DNA from: Rhodococcoides fascians A44A
GTDB taxonomy: Bacteria > Actinomycetota > Actinomycetes > Mycobacteriales > Mycobacteriaceae
Length of the DNA stretch: 64,000 nucleotides
Assembly: GCF_000760735.1 (NCBI RefSeq)
Contig: NZ_JMEX01000008.1
Location: 652,018 to 716,017, forward strand
Direction: 5' to 3'
The notes beneath the pieces were generated by a model. It saw only the letters and a program-made list of their open reading frames with translations, was not told the origin of the DNA and did no database searches. Below, one piece after another: positions 51,185 to 61,886 of the stretch. How positions within the stretch are numbered: the first letter of the stretch is position 1; the number at the start of each line of letters is the position of its first letter. The position numbers were made by a program, and so were the translations under genes.

Positions 51185-51205
51185 TAGAATACAACGGTAA
51201 CCGTT
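51185..51205 (+). promoter_or_regulatory. Promoter and palindrome of the zinc ABC operon
   Basis: A TAGAAT -10 box (51185-51190) is followed by AACGGT-A-ACCGTT (51193-51205), a perfect 6-bp inverted repeat over the expected transcription start. On the minus strand it reads GGAAACGGTTACCGTT, partly like actinobacterial Zur boxes, but it could also be an operator of the divergent LacI protein. Confidence 0.5.
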
Positions 51206-51245
51206 TCCAATTGCATCTGATTCTTCACTCCGAAGGAGTGCCCCC

Positions 51246-52253
51246 ATGCGTCGCACCGCCACCACCCTCGTCGGCCTGTCCTGTGCAGCGGCCCTCGCGC
51301 TCAGCGCCTGCAGCTCCGACACGCAGTCCACCGCCTCCACCGACTCCGCCCCCGCGACCGCCGTCGACGGCCCCGTCACCATCGTGGCGTCGACCAACGT
51401 GTGGGGCAGCGTCGCCGAAGCCGTCGCAGGCGACCTCGCCACCGTCGACTCCATCATCGCGGACCCGTCGGCCGATCCCCACTCCTACGAGGCGTCCCCC
51501 GGTGACGCAGCCAAGGTCGCCGAGGCCTCCCTGGTCGTCTACAACGGCGGCGGATACGACGAATTCATCGACGACATCCTGTCCTCCGAGGGCAAGAACG
51601 TCCCGAGCGTCAACGCCTTCGACCTCCTCGGAGAAGAACACGGTCACGAAGGCGAGGGCACCCACGAGGACGAGCCCGCCGCCGGAGAGGCTGCCACCGA
51701 GGACGAGCACGGCCACAGCCACGGCGAGGTCAACGAGCACGTCTGGTACAACGCCGAAGTCGCCGCTGCCACAGCAGAATCCATCGCCGAGAAGCTCGGA
51801 CAGCTGGATCCGGACAACGCGGCGCAGTACACCGCGAACGCCGAGTCGTTCCACGAGCAGGTCCACGCCATCACCGACGTGACCGCGAAGATCGCGGCCG
51901 ATCACCCCAATGCACCTGTCGCACAGACCGAACCGATCGCGCACTACCTGATCGAGGAGTCGAGCCTCGACGATCGCACACCGGAGGACTTCAAGGACGC
52001 CATCGAGGAGGGCAACGACCCGTCCCCCGCGTCCATCGCCGCGACACGTGATCTCTTCACCTCGAACAGCGTCGACGTTCTGATCTACAACATCCAGACC
52101 CAGGACGCAGTCACCCAGGACATCCGTTCCACGGCCGAGGCCGCGAACATTCCTGTCGTCGAGGTCACCGAGACCTTGCCGGAAGGCCAGACGTACATCC
52201 AGTGGCAGACCAAGGCTGCCGAGGATCTGCAAGCCGCACTCAGTGCATCCTGA
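51246..52253 (+). CDS. znuA: Zinc ABC transporter substrate-binding lipoprotein (ZnuA type)
   Basis: This 335-residue lipoprotein (ALALSAC lipobox) belongs to the cluster A-I metal-binding proteins. It shows VTIVASTNVWGSVAEAVAGD, SADPHSYEASPGDAAKV with the first His ligand, a His/Glu-rich flexible loop (EEHGHEGEGTHED onward, about residues 133-160), VNEHVWYN, and a C-terminal domain with PVAQTEPIAHYL. The His-rich loop favours zinc over manganese. AAGGAGTG lies 5 nt before the ATG. It is the first gene of a three-gene import operon. Confidence 0.92.
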   Translation: MRRTATTLVGLSCAAALALSACSSDTQSTASTDSAPATAVDGPVTIVASTNVWGSVAEAVAGDLATVDSIIADPSADPHSYEASPGDAAKVAEASLVVYNGGGYDEFIDDILSSEGKNVPSVNAFDLLGEEHGHEGEGTHEDEPAAGEAATEDEHGHSHGEVNEHVWYNAEVAAATAESIAEKLGQLDPDNAAQYTANAESFHEQVHAITDVTAKIAADHPNAPVAQTEPIAHYLIEESSLDDRTPEDFKDAIEEGNDPSPASIAATRDLFTSNSVDVLIYNIQTQDAVTQDIRSTAEAANIPVVEVTETLPEGQTYIQWQTKAAEDLQAALSAS

Positions 52254-52291
52254 GTGGGCCTGACCACCCAGGTGCTGGAAAGCTGTAACCC

Positions 52292-53113
52292 ATGTCTGCT
52301 GTAGAACTGCGCGACGCCGAGCTGTCGTTCGGTGACCGCACGTTGTGGCAGAACCTCGACCTCGAGGTCGAGCCAGGAGAATTCGTGGCGATCCTCGGCC
52401 CCAACGGGTCGGGGAAAACCTCCCTGCTCAAGGTGTTGCTAGGCCAGAACCAGCTGACGTCGGGCACGGCGACCATCGGCGGCTCACCCGTCCGGCGGGG
52501 CCAGTCCGGCGTCGGATACGTCCCCCAGCAACGCAGCATCGACGACGGCCTGCCGCTCCGCGGACGAGACCTCGTCGGGCTCGGCTGGGACGGGCACAAG
52601 TGGGGCCTCGGTTTCCGCGGAATGCGTGAGCGCAAGCGCATCGTCCAGGCCGCCATCGACCAGGTCGACGCGAACGCGTTCGCCGGAGCACCCGTCGGAA
52701 CGATGTCCGGTGGCGAGCAGCAACGGCTCCGCATCGCGCAGGCACTCGTCGGCGATCCGTCGGTGCTGCTGTGCGACGAGCCACTGCTCAGCCTCGACCT
52801 CGCCAACCAACGCCTCGTGTCCGAACTGATCGATCGCCGACGCCGCGAGCACGACACCGCCGTCCTGTTCGTCACCCACGAGATCAACCCGATCCTCCCC
52901 CTCGTCGATCGAATCGTCTACATCGTCGACGGCAAGTTCCGCATCGGATCGCCGTCGACGGTCATGACCACCGAAGTTCTCTCCGAGCTCTACGGGACCG
53001 AGGTCGAGGTCCTCCGAGTCCGCGGACGCCTCGTCGTCGTCGGAACCGGCGACTCCATCGACGCACTCGGCACCGCAGGTGCGCACCACCCCCCGACCGA
53101 GGACGTCTCATGA
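52292..53113 (+). CDS. znuC: Zinc ABC transporter ATP-binding protein (ZnuC type)
   Basis: This 273-residue ATPase has Walker A GPNGSGKTS (about 37), Q-loop GYVPQQRS, signature MSGGEQQRLRIAQAL, Walker B VLLCDEPLLSLDL and H-loop VTHEINPIL. The common DEPT is DEPL here. It powers metal import by the membrane subunit whose start overlaps its stop (ATGA). It lies 38 nt after the binding-protein gene. Confidence 0.92.
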   Translation: MSAVELRDAELSFGDRTLWQNLDLEVEPGEFVAILGPNGSGKTSLLKVLLGQNQLTSGTATIGGSPVRRGQSGVGYVPQQRSIDDGLPLRGRDLVGLGWDGHKWGLGFRGMRERKRIVQAAIDQVDANAFAGAPVGTMSGGEQQRLRIAQALVGDPSVLLCDEPLLSLDLANQRLVSELIDRRRREHDTAVLFVTHEINPILPLVDRIVYIVDGKFRIGSPSTVMTTEVLSELYGTEVEVLRVRGRLVVVGTGDSIDALGTAGAHHPPTEDVS

Positions 53114-53985
53114 ACGAGAAAGTCGTCGACGCCTTCTCCAAGATGCTCGATTTCAGTTCCACCGCCAACCTGCTCGGATACGACTTCGTCCAGCAAGCGC
53201 TCATCGCCGCCGCGATCCTCGGACTCCTCGCCGGAGCACTGGGACCACTCATCGTCAGCAGACAATGGGCGTTCGCCGTCCACGGCTCGAGCGAACTGTC
53301 CTTGACGGGCGCATCGGCGGCACTGCTGGTGGGCATCACCGTCGGGCTCGGTGCCATCGTGGGATCCGTCGTCGCCGCCGTGATGTTCGCGCTACTGGGA
53401 TCCAAGGCACGCGACCGCGACTCCGTCATCGGCGTCATCATGTCCTTCGGTCTCGGATTGTCGGTCCTCTTCATCTGGCTCTACCCAGGACGAACCGGAA
53501 CGAGCTTCTCGCTCCTCATCGGCCAGATCGTCGGCGTCGGGCAGAGCGGCCTGCAGTTGCTGCTGATCTGCGCCGTCGTCGTGCTGATCGTGTTGGCCGT
53601 CGTCTACCGCCCGTTGCTGTTCGCCAGCACCGACCCGGAGGTCGCCCTGGCCCGTGGCGTCCCGGTGCGCGCACTGTCGGTCGTGTTCGCGGTGCTCGTC
53701 GGTGTTGCCTGCGCTCTGGGCGTCCAGATCGTCGGAGCACTCCTGGTGCTGTCGCTGCTGATCACGCCCGCCGCCGCCGCTGCCCGCGTCACCGCGAGCC
53801 CGCTGAAGGCGACGATCCTGTCGATCGTGTTCGCCGAGACCGCAGCAGTGGGCGGAATCCTGCTGTCGCTCGCTCCCGGCGTTCCCGTCTCGACGTTCGT
53901 CACCACCATCTCGTTCGTCATCTACCTCGTCTGCCGGGTCGTCGGCTCGCGGAGGAAGTCCAACTCGGGGCGCGTGCTCGTCTGA
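53110..53985 (+). CDS. znuB: Zinc ABC transporter permease (ABC-3 family, ZnuB type)
   Basis: This 291-residue membrane subunit has about eight or nine helices. ABC-3 family features are [25 protein letters not shown] near the N-terminus (first part shown), [18 protein letters not shown], the [20 protein letters not shown] loop that contacts the ATPase, and [20 protein letters not shown]. The ATG at 53110 overlaps the ATPase stop by 4 nt. It completes a zinc importer with the two upstream genes. Confidence 0.92.
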   Translation: MNEKVVDAFSKMLDFSSTANLLGYDFVQQALIAAAILGLLAGALGPLIVSRQWAFAVHGSSELSLTGASAALLVGITVGLGAIVGSVVAAVMFALLGSKARDRDSVIGVIMSFGLGLSVLFIWLYPGRTGTSFSLLIGQIVGVGQSGLQLLLICAVVVLIVLAVVYRPLLFASTDPEVALARGVPVRALSVVFAVLVGVACALGVQIVGALLVLSLLITPAAAAARVTASPLKATILSIVFAETAAVGGILLSLAPGVPVSTFVTTISFVIYLVCRVVGSRRKSNSGRVLV

Positions 53986-54133
53986 TCCGGTTTCACCGGT
54001 CCTGAGTGCACACGAATCGCCTCCTGGGGTCACATCCGGCCCTCCGGACCCGACTTGTGTGCACTGGGGTCGCCCGCGCACCTCGGAGCGAATGTGCCGT
54101 TCGGTCACCTCGGGCCGCATAGAATCGTCGACG
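53986..54133. other. Intergenic stretch with hairpins and second copy of the 23-nt element
   Basis: CCGGT-TTC-ACCGG (53987-53999) lies directly after the permease stop codon. AGTGCACAC (54005-54013) pairs with GTGTGCACT (54057-54065) around a 43-nt loop. GAGCGAATGTGCCGTTCGGTCAC's copy sits at 54086-54108. A TAGAAT box at 54119-54124 ends 9 nt before the pxpA ATG, so that transcript may be nearly leaderless. Confidence 0.55.
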
Positions 54134-54892
54134 ATGCCTTCCATCGATTTGAATTCCGACCTCGGCGAAAGCTTCGGCACGTGGAAGCTCGGCGACGACG
54201 ACGCCATGCTGACCCTCGTCACGAGCGCGAATGTCGCGTGCGGGTTTCACGCGGGTGATCCGACGACGATTCTGGCGACGTGCCGGGCTGCTGTCGACAA
54301 TGCAGTTCGTATCGGCGCTCAGGTCGGGTATCGCGATCTCGCGGGCTTCGGCAGGCGTTTCGTCGACATGGAACCGGCCGACCTGACTGCGGACGTGCTG
54401 TATCAGATCGGCGCCCTGGACGGTCTCGCTCGTGCCGCGGGTTCCGCTGTCTCGTACGTCAAGCCGCACGGTGCGCTGTACAACGCGATCGTCGGCCATC
54501 GCGAGCAGGCCCGCGCCGTCGTCGATGCCGTCCGCACCTACGATCCCGCGCTTCCGGTTCTGGGGCTTCCCGGCTCGGTGTTCCTCGAGGAAGCGAGCCA
54601 GGCCGGCCTTCGTACGGTGAGCGAAGCGTTCGCGGACCGCGCCTACACACCGGCGGGAGAACTGGTGTCCCGGCGGGAAGCCGATTCGGTCCTGTCCGAT
54701 CCCACCGAGGTGGCGAGGCGAGCTCTGCGCCTGGTGCAGGAGGGCACGATCGAAGCGATCGACGGGTCGACCGTACGGATCGACGCGGAATCGGTGTGCG
54801 TCCACGGGGACTCTCCCGGCGCCGTCGAGATGGCCGTGGCCGTACAGAACATACTGTCCGACAACGACATCGACATCACCGCGTTCGTCTGA
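54134..54892 (+). CDS. pxpA: 5-oxoprolinase subunit A (LamB/YcsF family)
   Basis: This 252-residue subunit of the ATP-dependent 5-oxoprolinase PxpABC turns pyroglutamate into glutamate. The family opening is [20 protein letters not shown], followed by [24 protein letters not shown] and [19 protein letters not shown]. The ATG at 54134 fits that opening exactly. It is the first gene of a tight operon; its stop overlaps the pxpB start by 1 nt (TGATG). Confidence 0.94.
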   Translation: MPSIDLNSDLGESFGTWKLGDDDAMLTLVTSANVACGFHAGDPTTILATCRAAVDNAVRIGAQVGYRDLAGFGRRFVDMEPADLTADVLYQIGALDGLARAAGSAVSYVKPHGALYNAIVGHREQARAVVDAVRTYDPALPVLGLPGSVFLEEASQAGLRTVSEAFADRAYTPAGELVSRREADSVLSDPTEVARRALRLVQEGTIEAIDGSTVRIDAESVCVHGDSPGAVEMAVAVQNILSDNDIDITAFV

Positions 54893-55494
54893 TGTTCGTC
54901 CGCGACGCCGGAGACCGGGCAGTGCTCGTCGAATACGCAGATCTCGCCGACGCCATGGCGAACTACCGGTCGTTGGCGGCATCGCGGATCGACTCGGTGG
55001 TCGACCTCGTCCCGGCCACACGGACAGTTCTGGTTCGGCACAACGGAAATCGAGACGCCGTACTCGCCTGGGTTCGCAGCACCGAACCGTCCGCGCAGGA
55101 AGTCGAGGACGACACCGACACCGTCGTCGTAGCCGTCACCTACGACGGTGAGGACCTGAGCGACGTCGCCGAGGCCACCGGCCTGACGGTCGCCGAGGTC
55201 GTCCGGGCGCACACCGAGCAGACGTGGACGGTCGCATTCGGCGGCTTCGCACCGGGATTCGGCTATCTCGTCGGTCAGGACGACCGCTTGACCGTGCCAC
55301 GGAGAACAACACCGCGTACGACGGTGCCCGCCGGGTCCGTCGGGCTCGCCGGTCAATTCTCCGGAGTGTATCCACGCAGTTCACCGGGTGGTTGGCAGCT
55401 CATCGGCCGGACCGATGCCGTGCTGTGGGACGTGGAACGTGATCCACCTGCACTGCTCCGGCCGGGCGTCACAGTTCGGTTCGAACAACGATGA
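54892..55494 (+). CDS. pxpB: 5-oxoprolinase subunit B (KipI-like)
   Basis: This 200-residue protein has an N-terminal carboxyltransferase-like domain and a cyclophilin-like C-terminal half with WTVAFGGFAPGFGYLVG, VPRRTTPRTTVPAGSVGLAG, and YPRSSPGGWQLIGRT, all standard for PxpB/KipI. It forms the catalytic BC complex with PxpC. The start overlaps the pxpA stop and its own stop overlaps pxpC by 4 nt (ATGA). Confidence 0.94.
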   Translation: MFVRDAGDRAVLVEYADLADAMANYRSLAASRIDSVVDLVPATRTVLVRHNGNRDAVLAWVRSTEPSAQEVEDDTDTVVVAVTYDGEDLSDVAEATGLTVAEVVRAHTEQTWTVAFGGFAPGFGYLVGQDDRLTVPRRTTPRTTVPAGSVGLAGQFSGVYPRSSPGGWQLIGRTDAVLWDVERDPPALLRPGVTVRFEQR

Positions 55495-56336
55495 AATCCC
55501 TCGAGGTTCTCACCCCGGGCCCCCTGTGCACCGTCCAGGACCGCGGTCGTCCCGGGCATTCCGGGATCGGCGTCGGTTGGTCGGGCGCCGCGGACCGGGC
55601 TGCACACGACGCCGCGAATCGACTCGTCGGAAACACCGTCGACGCCGCAACCCTCGAAGCGACCTTCGGTGGCCTCCGCGTTCGGGCGCGTGGACAGGTG
55701 GTCGTCGCCGTCGTCGGTGCGGAGTGCCCGGTGACGGTCGGCGGCATCGCCGACGGCATGGAGTGCACGCTGATTCTGAACGACGGCGACGAATTGAGCC
55801 TGGGCACACCGACGTCGGGCCTTCGAACCTATCTGGCCGTGCGCGGCGGCGTCGACGTCCCGAAGGTTCTGGGCAGCCGGTCGACGGACACGATGTCCGG
55901 CCTGGGACCCCCGCCGCTCGAGGCAGGCACCATCCTCGCGATCGGCGACGACGTATCCGATTGGCCCGCAACAGAACTGGCGCCGCAAGTCACATCATCC
56001 GGGCCGATCGGGATCGTGCCGGGTCCACGTGCGGACTGGTTCGACAATCCGTCGGCACTGTTCGAGCAGGAATGGACCGTCACCGCCGACGCCGATCGTG
56101 TCGGCGTACGTCTCGAAAGCGCCACCGCACTGGTGCGCACCGACTCCACTGAACTGCCCAGCGAGGGAATGGTGATCGGAGCTCTACAGGTGCCTCCGGA
56201 CGGCAAACCCGTCGTCTTCCTGGCCGACCACCCCGTCACCGGCGGTTACCCGGTGATCGGCGTGGTGCGCGACGCCGACCTATCGCGGCTGGGGCAGCTA
56301 CGGCCGGGCGACTCGGTGCGCTTCGGTCCTCGATAG
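55491..56336 (+). CDS. pxpC: 5-oxoprolinase subunit C (KipA/biotin-dependent carboxyltransferase-like)
   Basis: This 281-residue protein opens LEVLTPGPLCTVQDRGRPGH, then GVGWSGAADRAAHDAANRLVGN and YLAVRGGVDVPKVLGSRSTD, and ends with GYPVIGVVRDADLSRLGQLRPGD, the full KipA pattern. It completes the PxpABC enzyme. It is convergent with the siderophore-binding gene 18 nt away. Confidence 0.94.
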   Translation: MKSLEVLTPGPLCTVQDRGRPGHSGIGVGWSGAADRAAHDAANRLVGNTVDAATLEATFGGLRVRARGQVVVAVVGAECPVTVGGIADGMECTLILNDGDELSLGTPTSGLRTYLAVRGGVDVPKVLGSRSTDTMSGLGPPPLEAGTILAIGDDVSDWPATELAPQVTSSGPIGIVPGPRADWFDNPSALFEQEWTVTADADRVGVRLESATALVRTDSTELPSEGMVIGALQVPPDGKPVVFLADHPVTGGYPVIGVVRDADLSRLGQLRPGDSVRFGPR

Positions 56337-56353
56337 ATGCCTCGGCCTGCGCG

Positions 56354-57355
56354 TCACTTCGACGCAGCAGCCGCCAACTCGGGGACGAGCGCGTCGATCG
56401 CGAACGGCAGACTCAGGACGCTGCCCCATGTGAGGGCGCCGGAGACGATGGGGTCGTCGACGAAAACGTCCCGTCCGTCCTTGGCCACGTTCAGCACCTG
56501 ATACGTGGGTGTCGCTCTGATTCGGTCGCTCGTGCCTTCGGTGCCCCCGGTGTTCCACACCAGAACGTCGAGTTCGAGCATCCCGAGTTGTTCCGTGCTG
56601 ATCTCGAATGCATCGAGATCCCCTGCAAGGTCCGTGATCTGCTGCGGGATGACGAATCCGAGCGAAGTGAGCAGGCGGGACCGCTGATCGTTGGGTGACC
56701 GCACCCAGAACGAACCGGGCTCACCCGATTCGACCACCGCTACTGTCTTTCCTTCGAATTCGGGGTGGGCCTCGCGCTGCTCGCCGAGTTCGGCGTCGAC
56801 GCTCCGGACGAGCTCTGCAGCTCTGTCGGCCTCGCCCAGCGTGTCGCCGACGAGACGCACGCTTTCCTGCCACGGCATACCGAAATCCGGATAGTCGGGC
56901 GAACCCGTCACCGTAGGTGCGATCTCCGAAAGCCTGGCGTACGCGTCGGTGCTCACGTCGATGTACTGCGCCATGATCAGGTCCGGTTCGAGCTTCGCTA
57001 TGCCCTCGAAATCGATGTTGGCCGCACCGGTGAACTGGCCCCGGTTCAACACCTCGGGGTGGGCGTCGCCGAGGGCATCCTGCGCCCACGGCCACGTCGC
57101 GTCCGGATAGTCGCCGTACCAGTCGGTGACGCCGACCGGGACCTCACCGAACGCGAGCAGGGTGTCCTGATCGGAGTACCCGACCGTGACGATGCGCTCC
57201 GGGTCCACGGGTACCTCGGTGGTACCCAGCTTGTGGACGACGGATCTGGTGTCGCTCGCCGTATCGGGAGCGGACTCCGACGAACATGCGACCGATCCGA
57301 GCAACAGTCCGGCCGTCGCGACACCGGCGTACAGCCGTGACTTCTTCGACATCAT
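56354..57355 (-). CDS. Iron-siderophore ABC transporter substrate-binding lipoprotein (FecB-like)
   Basis: This 333-residue lipoprotein (LLLGSVACSS lipobox) has the class III binding-protein fold: VPVDPERIVTVGYSDQDTLLAFG, LEPDLIMAQYIDVS, and a C-terminal lobe with GTSDRIRATPTYQVLNVAKDGRD. The wording resembles mycobacterial FecB/FecB2-type siderophore-binding proteins. No permease gene is adjacent. I chose the ATG at 57355, with GAGAGGG 9 nt upstream; a GTG at 57364 would leave no ribosome site. An IdeR box lies upstream. Confidence 0.87.
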   Translation of the reverse strand: MMSKKSRLYAGVATAGLLLGSVACSSESAPDTASDTRSVVHKLGTTEVPVDPERIVTVGYSDQDTLLAFGEVPVGVTDWYGDYPDATWPWAQDALGDAHPEVLNRGQFTGAANIDFEGIAKLEPDLIMAQYIDVSTDAYARLSEIAPTVTGSPDYPDFGMPWQESVRLVGDTLGEADRAAELVRSVDAELGEQREAHPEFEGKTVAVVESGEPGSFWVRSPNDQRSRLLTSLGFVIPQQITDLAGDLDAFEISTEQLGMLELDVLVWNTGGTEGTSDRIRATPTYQVLNVAKDGRDVFVDDPIVSGALTWGSVLSLPFAIDALVPELAAAASK

Positions 57356-57370
57356 TCGACACACCCTCTC

Positions 57371-57389
57371 TAAGGTGTGCCTAACCTAC
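57371..57389 (-). promoter_or_regulatory. IdeR/DtxR iron box before the FecB-like gene
   Basis: The plus-strand sequence TAAGGTGTGCCTAACCTAC matches TWAGGTWAGSCTWACCTWA at 16 of 19 positions. It starts 16 nt upstream of the ATG. It predicts repression by iron-loaded IdeR, as for the lipoprotein gene at 36756-37709. Confidence 0.8.
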
Positions 57390-57411
57390 CAGCTGATTCG
57401 GAGCCGTGTGG

Positions 57412-58401
57412 TCAGAGCCTGCGCTGCCGTGCGATGTCGGCCAGCACGACTCCGGCCGCGACGGAGGCGTTCAAGGACTCCACCGGTCCGGCCATCGGAA
57501 TGGACAGGATGGAATCGCACGTCTCGCGGACGAGACGGGACAGGCCCTTGCCCTCGGAGCCGACGACGATGGCGACGGGGCCACTGGCGTCGAAGTTGTC
57601 GAGCGTGGTGTCACCCTCGGCGTCGAGGCCGACGATGGTGACGCCCTTGGTCTGCCAATCCTTGAGCGTTCGCGTCAGGTTGGTTGCGCGGGCGACGGGC
57701 AGGCGAGCGGCGGCACCGGCGCTGGTGCGCCACGCGACGGCGGACACGCTTGCACTTCGGCGCTGCGGAATGACGACGCCGTGGCCTCCGAACGCGGCGA
57801 CGGACCGGACGACGGCACCGAGGTTTCGCGGGTCGGTGATGTTGTCGAGGGCAACCAGCAGTGCGGGCTCCTGCTGAGCGCGAGCGTTGCCGATAAGGTC
57901 GTCGGGGTGTGCGTAGCGGTACGGCGGCACCTGCAGGGCCAGACCCTGATGCAGACCGTTGGCGCTCAGCTTGTCCAGGTCCGACCGCGGCACCTCGAGG
58001 ATGGAGATGCCGGCGTCGGCTGCACGCTGAACGCTTTCCTTCAGTCGTTCGTCGCTGTCCGTTCCGACGGCCACCCACAGTGCTGTGGCGGGGACGCCGG
58101 CGCGGAGGCATTCGACGACGGGGTTGCGACCGAGAACGACCTCGGGACCGTCGTCGTTCTTGCGACTGGCGACGCGTCCACCACCCTGGCGAGTGCCGCC
58201 GTTCCTGCCGCCGCTGTTCTGGGCGGCTTTGTCCGCCAGCTTCGCCCTGCGCGACGCCGGATGTTTGGTCCTGGCCTCGGCCGGAGGGGTCGCGCCACGT
58301 CCTTCGAGGCCCCGGCGACGGTTGCCACCGGATCCGGCGACCTGCCCCTTCTTGGTGCCTGACTTGCGTACTGCGCCGCGCCTACTGGAATTGCCTGCCA
58401 T
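57412..58401 (-). CDS. rlmB: 23S rRNA 2'-O-methyltransferase (RlmB/TrmH family)
   Basis: This 329-residue protein has a basic disordered N-terminus of about 85 residues and then a substrate-binding domain ([21 protein letters not shown]). The SPOUT domain follows, with [35 protein letters not shown] and [13 protein letters not shown]. It methylates G2251 (E. coli numbering) of 23S rRNA in the RlmB family; tRNA cannot be excluded. M. tuberculosis Rv3579c is the counterpart, next to cysS as here. Start and cysS stop overlap by 1 nt (TGATG). Confidence 0.92.
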   Translation of the reverse strand: MAGNSSRRGAVRKSGTKKGQVAGSGGNRRRGLEGRGATPPAEARTKHPASRRAKLADKAAQNSGGRNGGTRQGGGRVASRKNDDGPEVVLGRNPVVECLRAGVPATALWVAVGTDSDERLKESVQRAADAGISILEVPRSDLDKLSANGLHQGLALQVPPYRYAHPDDLIGNARAQQEPALLVALDNITDPRNLGAVVRSVAAFGGHGVVIPQRRSASVSAVAWRTSAGAAARLPVARATNLTRTLKDWQTKGVTIVGLDAEGDTTLDNFDASGPVAIVVGSEGKGLSRLVRETCDSILSIPMAGPVESLNASVAAGVVLADIARQRRL

Positions 58402-59816
58402 CACTGCCCTGCTTCGTCGTTACTGCTCGTGTCCCCGACGGTCCATTCCGGCCCGCTCGGGGTATCTGTCACATCTATGCCGGCCTTGGCGAGGCGGTCG
58501 CGTATCGCGTCCGCCGTCGGCCAGTCCTTGTCGATCTTCGCCTGCGCGCGACGCTGCAACTCTGCGTCGACGAGCACACCGAGCGCACCGACGACGGCGT
58601 CGTTGTCGCTTGCCCCCGACGACCAGTGTGGGTCGAGTGGGTCCACACCGAGAATCGACAACATGGCCCGCACTTTCGAGGCCTGCTCGACGGCGCCCAG
58701 GAGGTCGCCGCTTTCGAGGGCGCTGTTGCCTGCCTTGACCGTCGCATGGACGGCAGCCAAAGCCTTGGGTACGCCGAGGTCGTCGTTCAATGCCGCGGCG
58801 AAGTCCTCGGTCCACGTCCCGAGTGGAATATCGCCCGCGCGTTCGACGGTCCGTTTGACGAATCCTTCGATGCCTCGGTACGTGACCGCCGCTGTCTGCA
58901 ATGCGTTGTCCGAGTACTCGAGCATCGAGCGGTAGTGCGCGCTGCCGAGGTAGTACCGAAGCTCTTGCGGCCGAACACTTTTGAGCACGTTGGGCACCGA
59001 CAGCACGTTGCCGAGCGACTTGGACATCTTCTCGCCGCCCATCGTCACCCACCCGTTGTGCAGCCAGTACCGACTGAAGCCGTCACCGGCGGCTTTGCTC
59101 TGGGCACGCTCGTTCTCGTGGTGTGGGAACACCAGATCCAGACCGCCGCAATGGATGTCGAAATCGGATCCGAGGTACGCCTCGCACATCGCGGAGCACT
59201 CGAGGTGCCAACCGGGGCGACCGCGGCCCCACGGCGTCGGCCACGACGGCTCACCGGGTTTGGCGGCCTTCCACAGCGTGAAATCGCGAGGATCCCGCTT
59301 GCCTGCGCCGACGCTTTCGCCCTGGTGGACGTCGTCGAGCTTGTGGCCGGACAGCGCGCCGTAGTCGGGGAAGCTGACAACGTCGAAGTAGACGTCACCG
59401 TCGGCAGCGTAAGCGTGACCGGATGCGATCAGTCGCTCGATCAGTTCCACCATCTGCGTGATGTGCCCGGTCGCGCGCGGTTCCGCCGACGGCGGAAGCA
59501 CACCCAGTTTGTCGTACGCCCACGTGAAGGACCGCTCGAACGTCGCGGCCCACTCCCACCACGGGCGCCCCGCGTCGCGTGCCTTGTTCAGAATCTTGTC
59601 GTCGATGTCGGTGACGTTGCGAATGAAAGCGACGTCGTAGTCGTGCGCCGACAGCCAGCGACGCAGGACGTCGAACGCGACGCCGCTACGAACGTGGCCG
59701 ATGTGCGGTTCACCCTGAACCGTTGCCCCACACAGGTACACCGAAGCATGGCCAGGGACCAAGGGGGAGAATTCCCGCAGGGCCCTCGTCTCGGTGTCGT
59801 ATAGGTGAAGGGTCAC
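58401..59816 (-). CDS. cysS: Cysteinyl-tRNA synthetase
   Basis: This 471-residue class I synthetase charges tRNA-Cys. It has the zinc ligand Cys in [19 protein letters not shown] with the HIGH motif, WHLECSAM and [18 protein letters not shown] (further zinc ligands), and [11 protein letters not shown] (KMSKS). It is similar to Rv3580c throughout. The GTG at 59816 ([11 protein letters not shown]) is used. It is transcribed with rlmB downstream; ispF lies 23 nt upstream. Confidence 0.97.
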   Translation of the reverse strand: MTLHLYDTETRALREFSPLVPGHASVYLCGATVQGEPHIGHVRSGVAFDVLRRWLSAHDYDVAFIRNVTDIDDKILNKARDAGRPWWEWAATFERSFTWAYDKLGVLPPSAEPRATGHITQMVELIERLIASGHAYAADGDVYFDVVSFPDYGALSGHKLDDVHQGESVGAGKRDPRDFTLWKAAKPGEPSWPTPWGRGRPGWHLECSAMCEAYLGSDFDIHCGGLDLVFPHHENERAQSKAAGDGFSRYWLHNGWVTMGGEKMSKSLGNVLSVPNVLKSVRPQELRYYLGSAHYRSMLEYSDNALQTAAVTYRGIEGFVKRTVERAGDIPLGTWTEDFAAALNDDLGVPKALAAVHATVKAGNSALESGDLLGAVEQASKVRAMLSILGVDPLDPHWSSGASDNDAVVGALGVLVDAELQRRAQAKIDKDWPTADAIRDRLAKAGIDVTDTPSGPEWTVGDTSSNDEAGQ

Positions 59817-59839
59817 GACCAGCAATCCTACCGGTGCAT

Positions 59840-60304
59840 TTACTCGCTCATGACAAGTGCGGTCGCGACGGCGGCGATTCCCTCGCCGCGGCCGGTCAAT
59901 CCCAAACCGTCGGTGGTGGTCGCCGATACCGACACGGGCGCCCCCAGCACCGCGGACAACACTTCCTGTGCCTCCGCGCGCCGCGGGCCGATCTTGGGCC
60001 TGTTGCCGATGATCTGTACGGCAGCGTTACCGATGGAGAACCCGTTCTCCGTCAACAATCGTCGAACCTCGGTCAGCATCGCAGCCCCGCTGACGCCGTC
60101 CCATTCCGGGCGGCCGGTGCCGAACACCGAACCCAGGTCACCGAGTCCAGCCGCGGACAGCAGTGCATCGCACAGCGCGTGCGATGCGACGTCACCGTCG
60201 GAGTGCCCGTCCAGACCGTCGGCATCGGCGAATTCGAGGCCCGCCAGCCAGCACGGTCGGCCTTTCGCGATGGGGTGGACGTCGGTACCGATCCCGACTC
60301 TCAT
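59840..60304 (-). CDS. ispF: 2-C-methyl-D-erythritol 2,4-cyclodiphosphate synthase
   Basis: This 154-residue trimeric enzyme of the MEP isoprenoid pathway makes the cyclodiphosphate. It shows the metal ligands in GIGTDVHPI (Asp8, His10), [18 protein letters not shown] and the C-terminal substrate loop [17 protein letters not shown]. Its ATG overlaps the ispD stop by 4 nt, so steps 2 and 5 of the pathway are co-translated. Confidence 0.97.
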   Translation of the reverse strand: MRVGIGTDVHPIAKGRPCWLAGLEFADADGLDGHSDGDVASHALCDALLSAAGLGDLGSVFGTGRPEWDGVSGAAMLTEVRRLLTENGFSIGNAAVQIIGNRPKIGPRRAEAQEVLSAVLGAPVSVSATTTDGLGLTGRGEGIAAVATALVMSE

Positions 60305-60981
60305 GAGTTCTCCCGCCCGACGATGGCTTCCGCAAGAAGAAGGTCGTGCGGAGTGGTGATCTTGAAGGCAAGTGCGTCGCCGACGATGGTGTGGACGGTT
60401 TCGCCCAGACGTTCCACCAGGCCTGCGTCGTCGGTGGCGATGCTCGAAACTTCCGCGTAGGCGCGGTGCAGAAGGTCGGCGCGGAATCCCTGCGGCGTCT
60501 GTATCGCGCGCAACCCGCTGCGTTCGGGGGTGCCCAGAACCGCGCCCATGAGGTCGACGGTCTTGATGGTGTCGGCTACCGGCAGTGCGGGTACGACGGC
60601 GCGCCGGCCGGCTCGAACTTCCGCCACGACGCGCGCGATCAGCGACGGAGGGGTCAGTGCGCGGGCCGCGTCGTGGACGAGAACGATGTCCGCGCCCTCG
60701 GCTGCTTTCAGTCCGACGGCGACGGTGTCGGTGCGTTCTGCTGCACCGGCAACGACGGTGACGTCGGCGAACAGGTCACGCGTGTGCTCGACGAGTTCCT
60801 CCGGCACCATCACGACGATTCGGTCGACGGATCCTGATGCGATCAGGCCGTCGACCGAGCGTCGAAGAAGCGTGGTGCCACCGACTGTCACGAAGGCTTT
60901 GGGCAGACCCTGCTGAAGACGCAGGCCCTGCCCCGCCGCCGGAACGAGTGCGACGACGGAACCCGAGGTGGCTCCTGTCAC
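60301..60981 (-). CDS. ispD: 2-C-methyl-D-erythritol 4-phosphate cytidylyltransferase
   Basis: This 226-residue enzyme joins MEP and CTP to CDP-ME. It shows the nucleotide loop [44 protein letters not shown], and [10 protein letters not shown]. The neighbouring carD (17 nt upstream) and ispF (overlap) give the standard actinobacterial carD-ispD-ispF order, as in Rv3583c-Rv3581c. Confidence 0.97.
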   Translation of the reverse strand: MTGATSGSVVALVPAAGQGLRLQQGLPKAFVTVGGTTLLRRSVDGLIASGSVDRIVVMVPEELVEHTRDLFADVTVVAGAAERTDTVAVGLKAAEGADIVLVHDAARALTPPSLIARVVAEVRAGRRAVVPALPVADTIKTVDLMGAVLGTPERSGLRAIQTPQGFRADLLHRAYAEVSSIATDDAGLVERLGETVHTIVGDALAFKITTPHDLLLAEAIVGRENS

Positions 60982-60998
60982 CGTGGTGTCGCTGGTGA

Positions 60999-61886
<888 letters not shown>

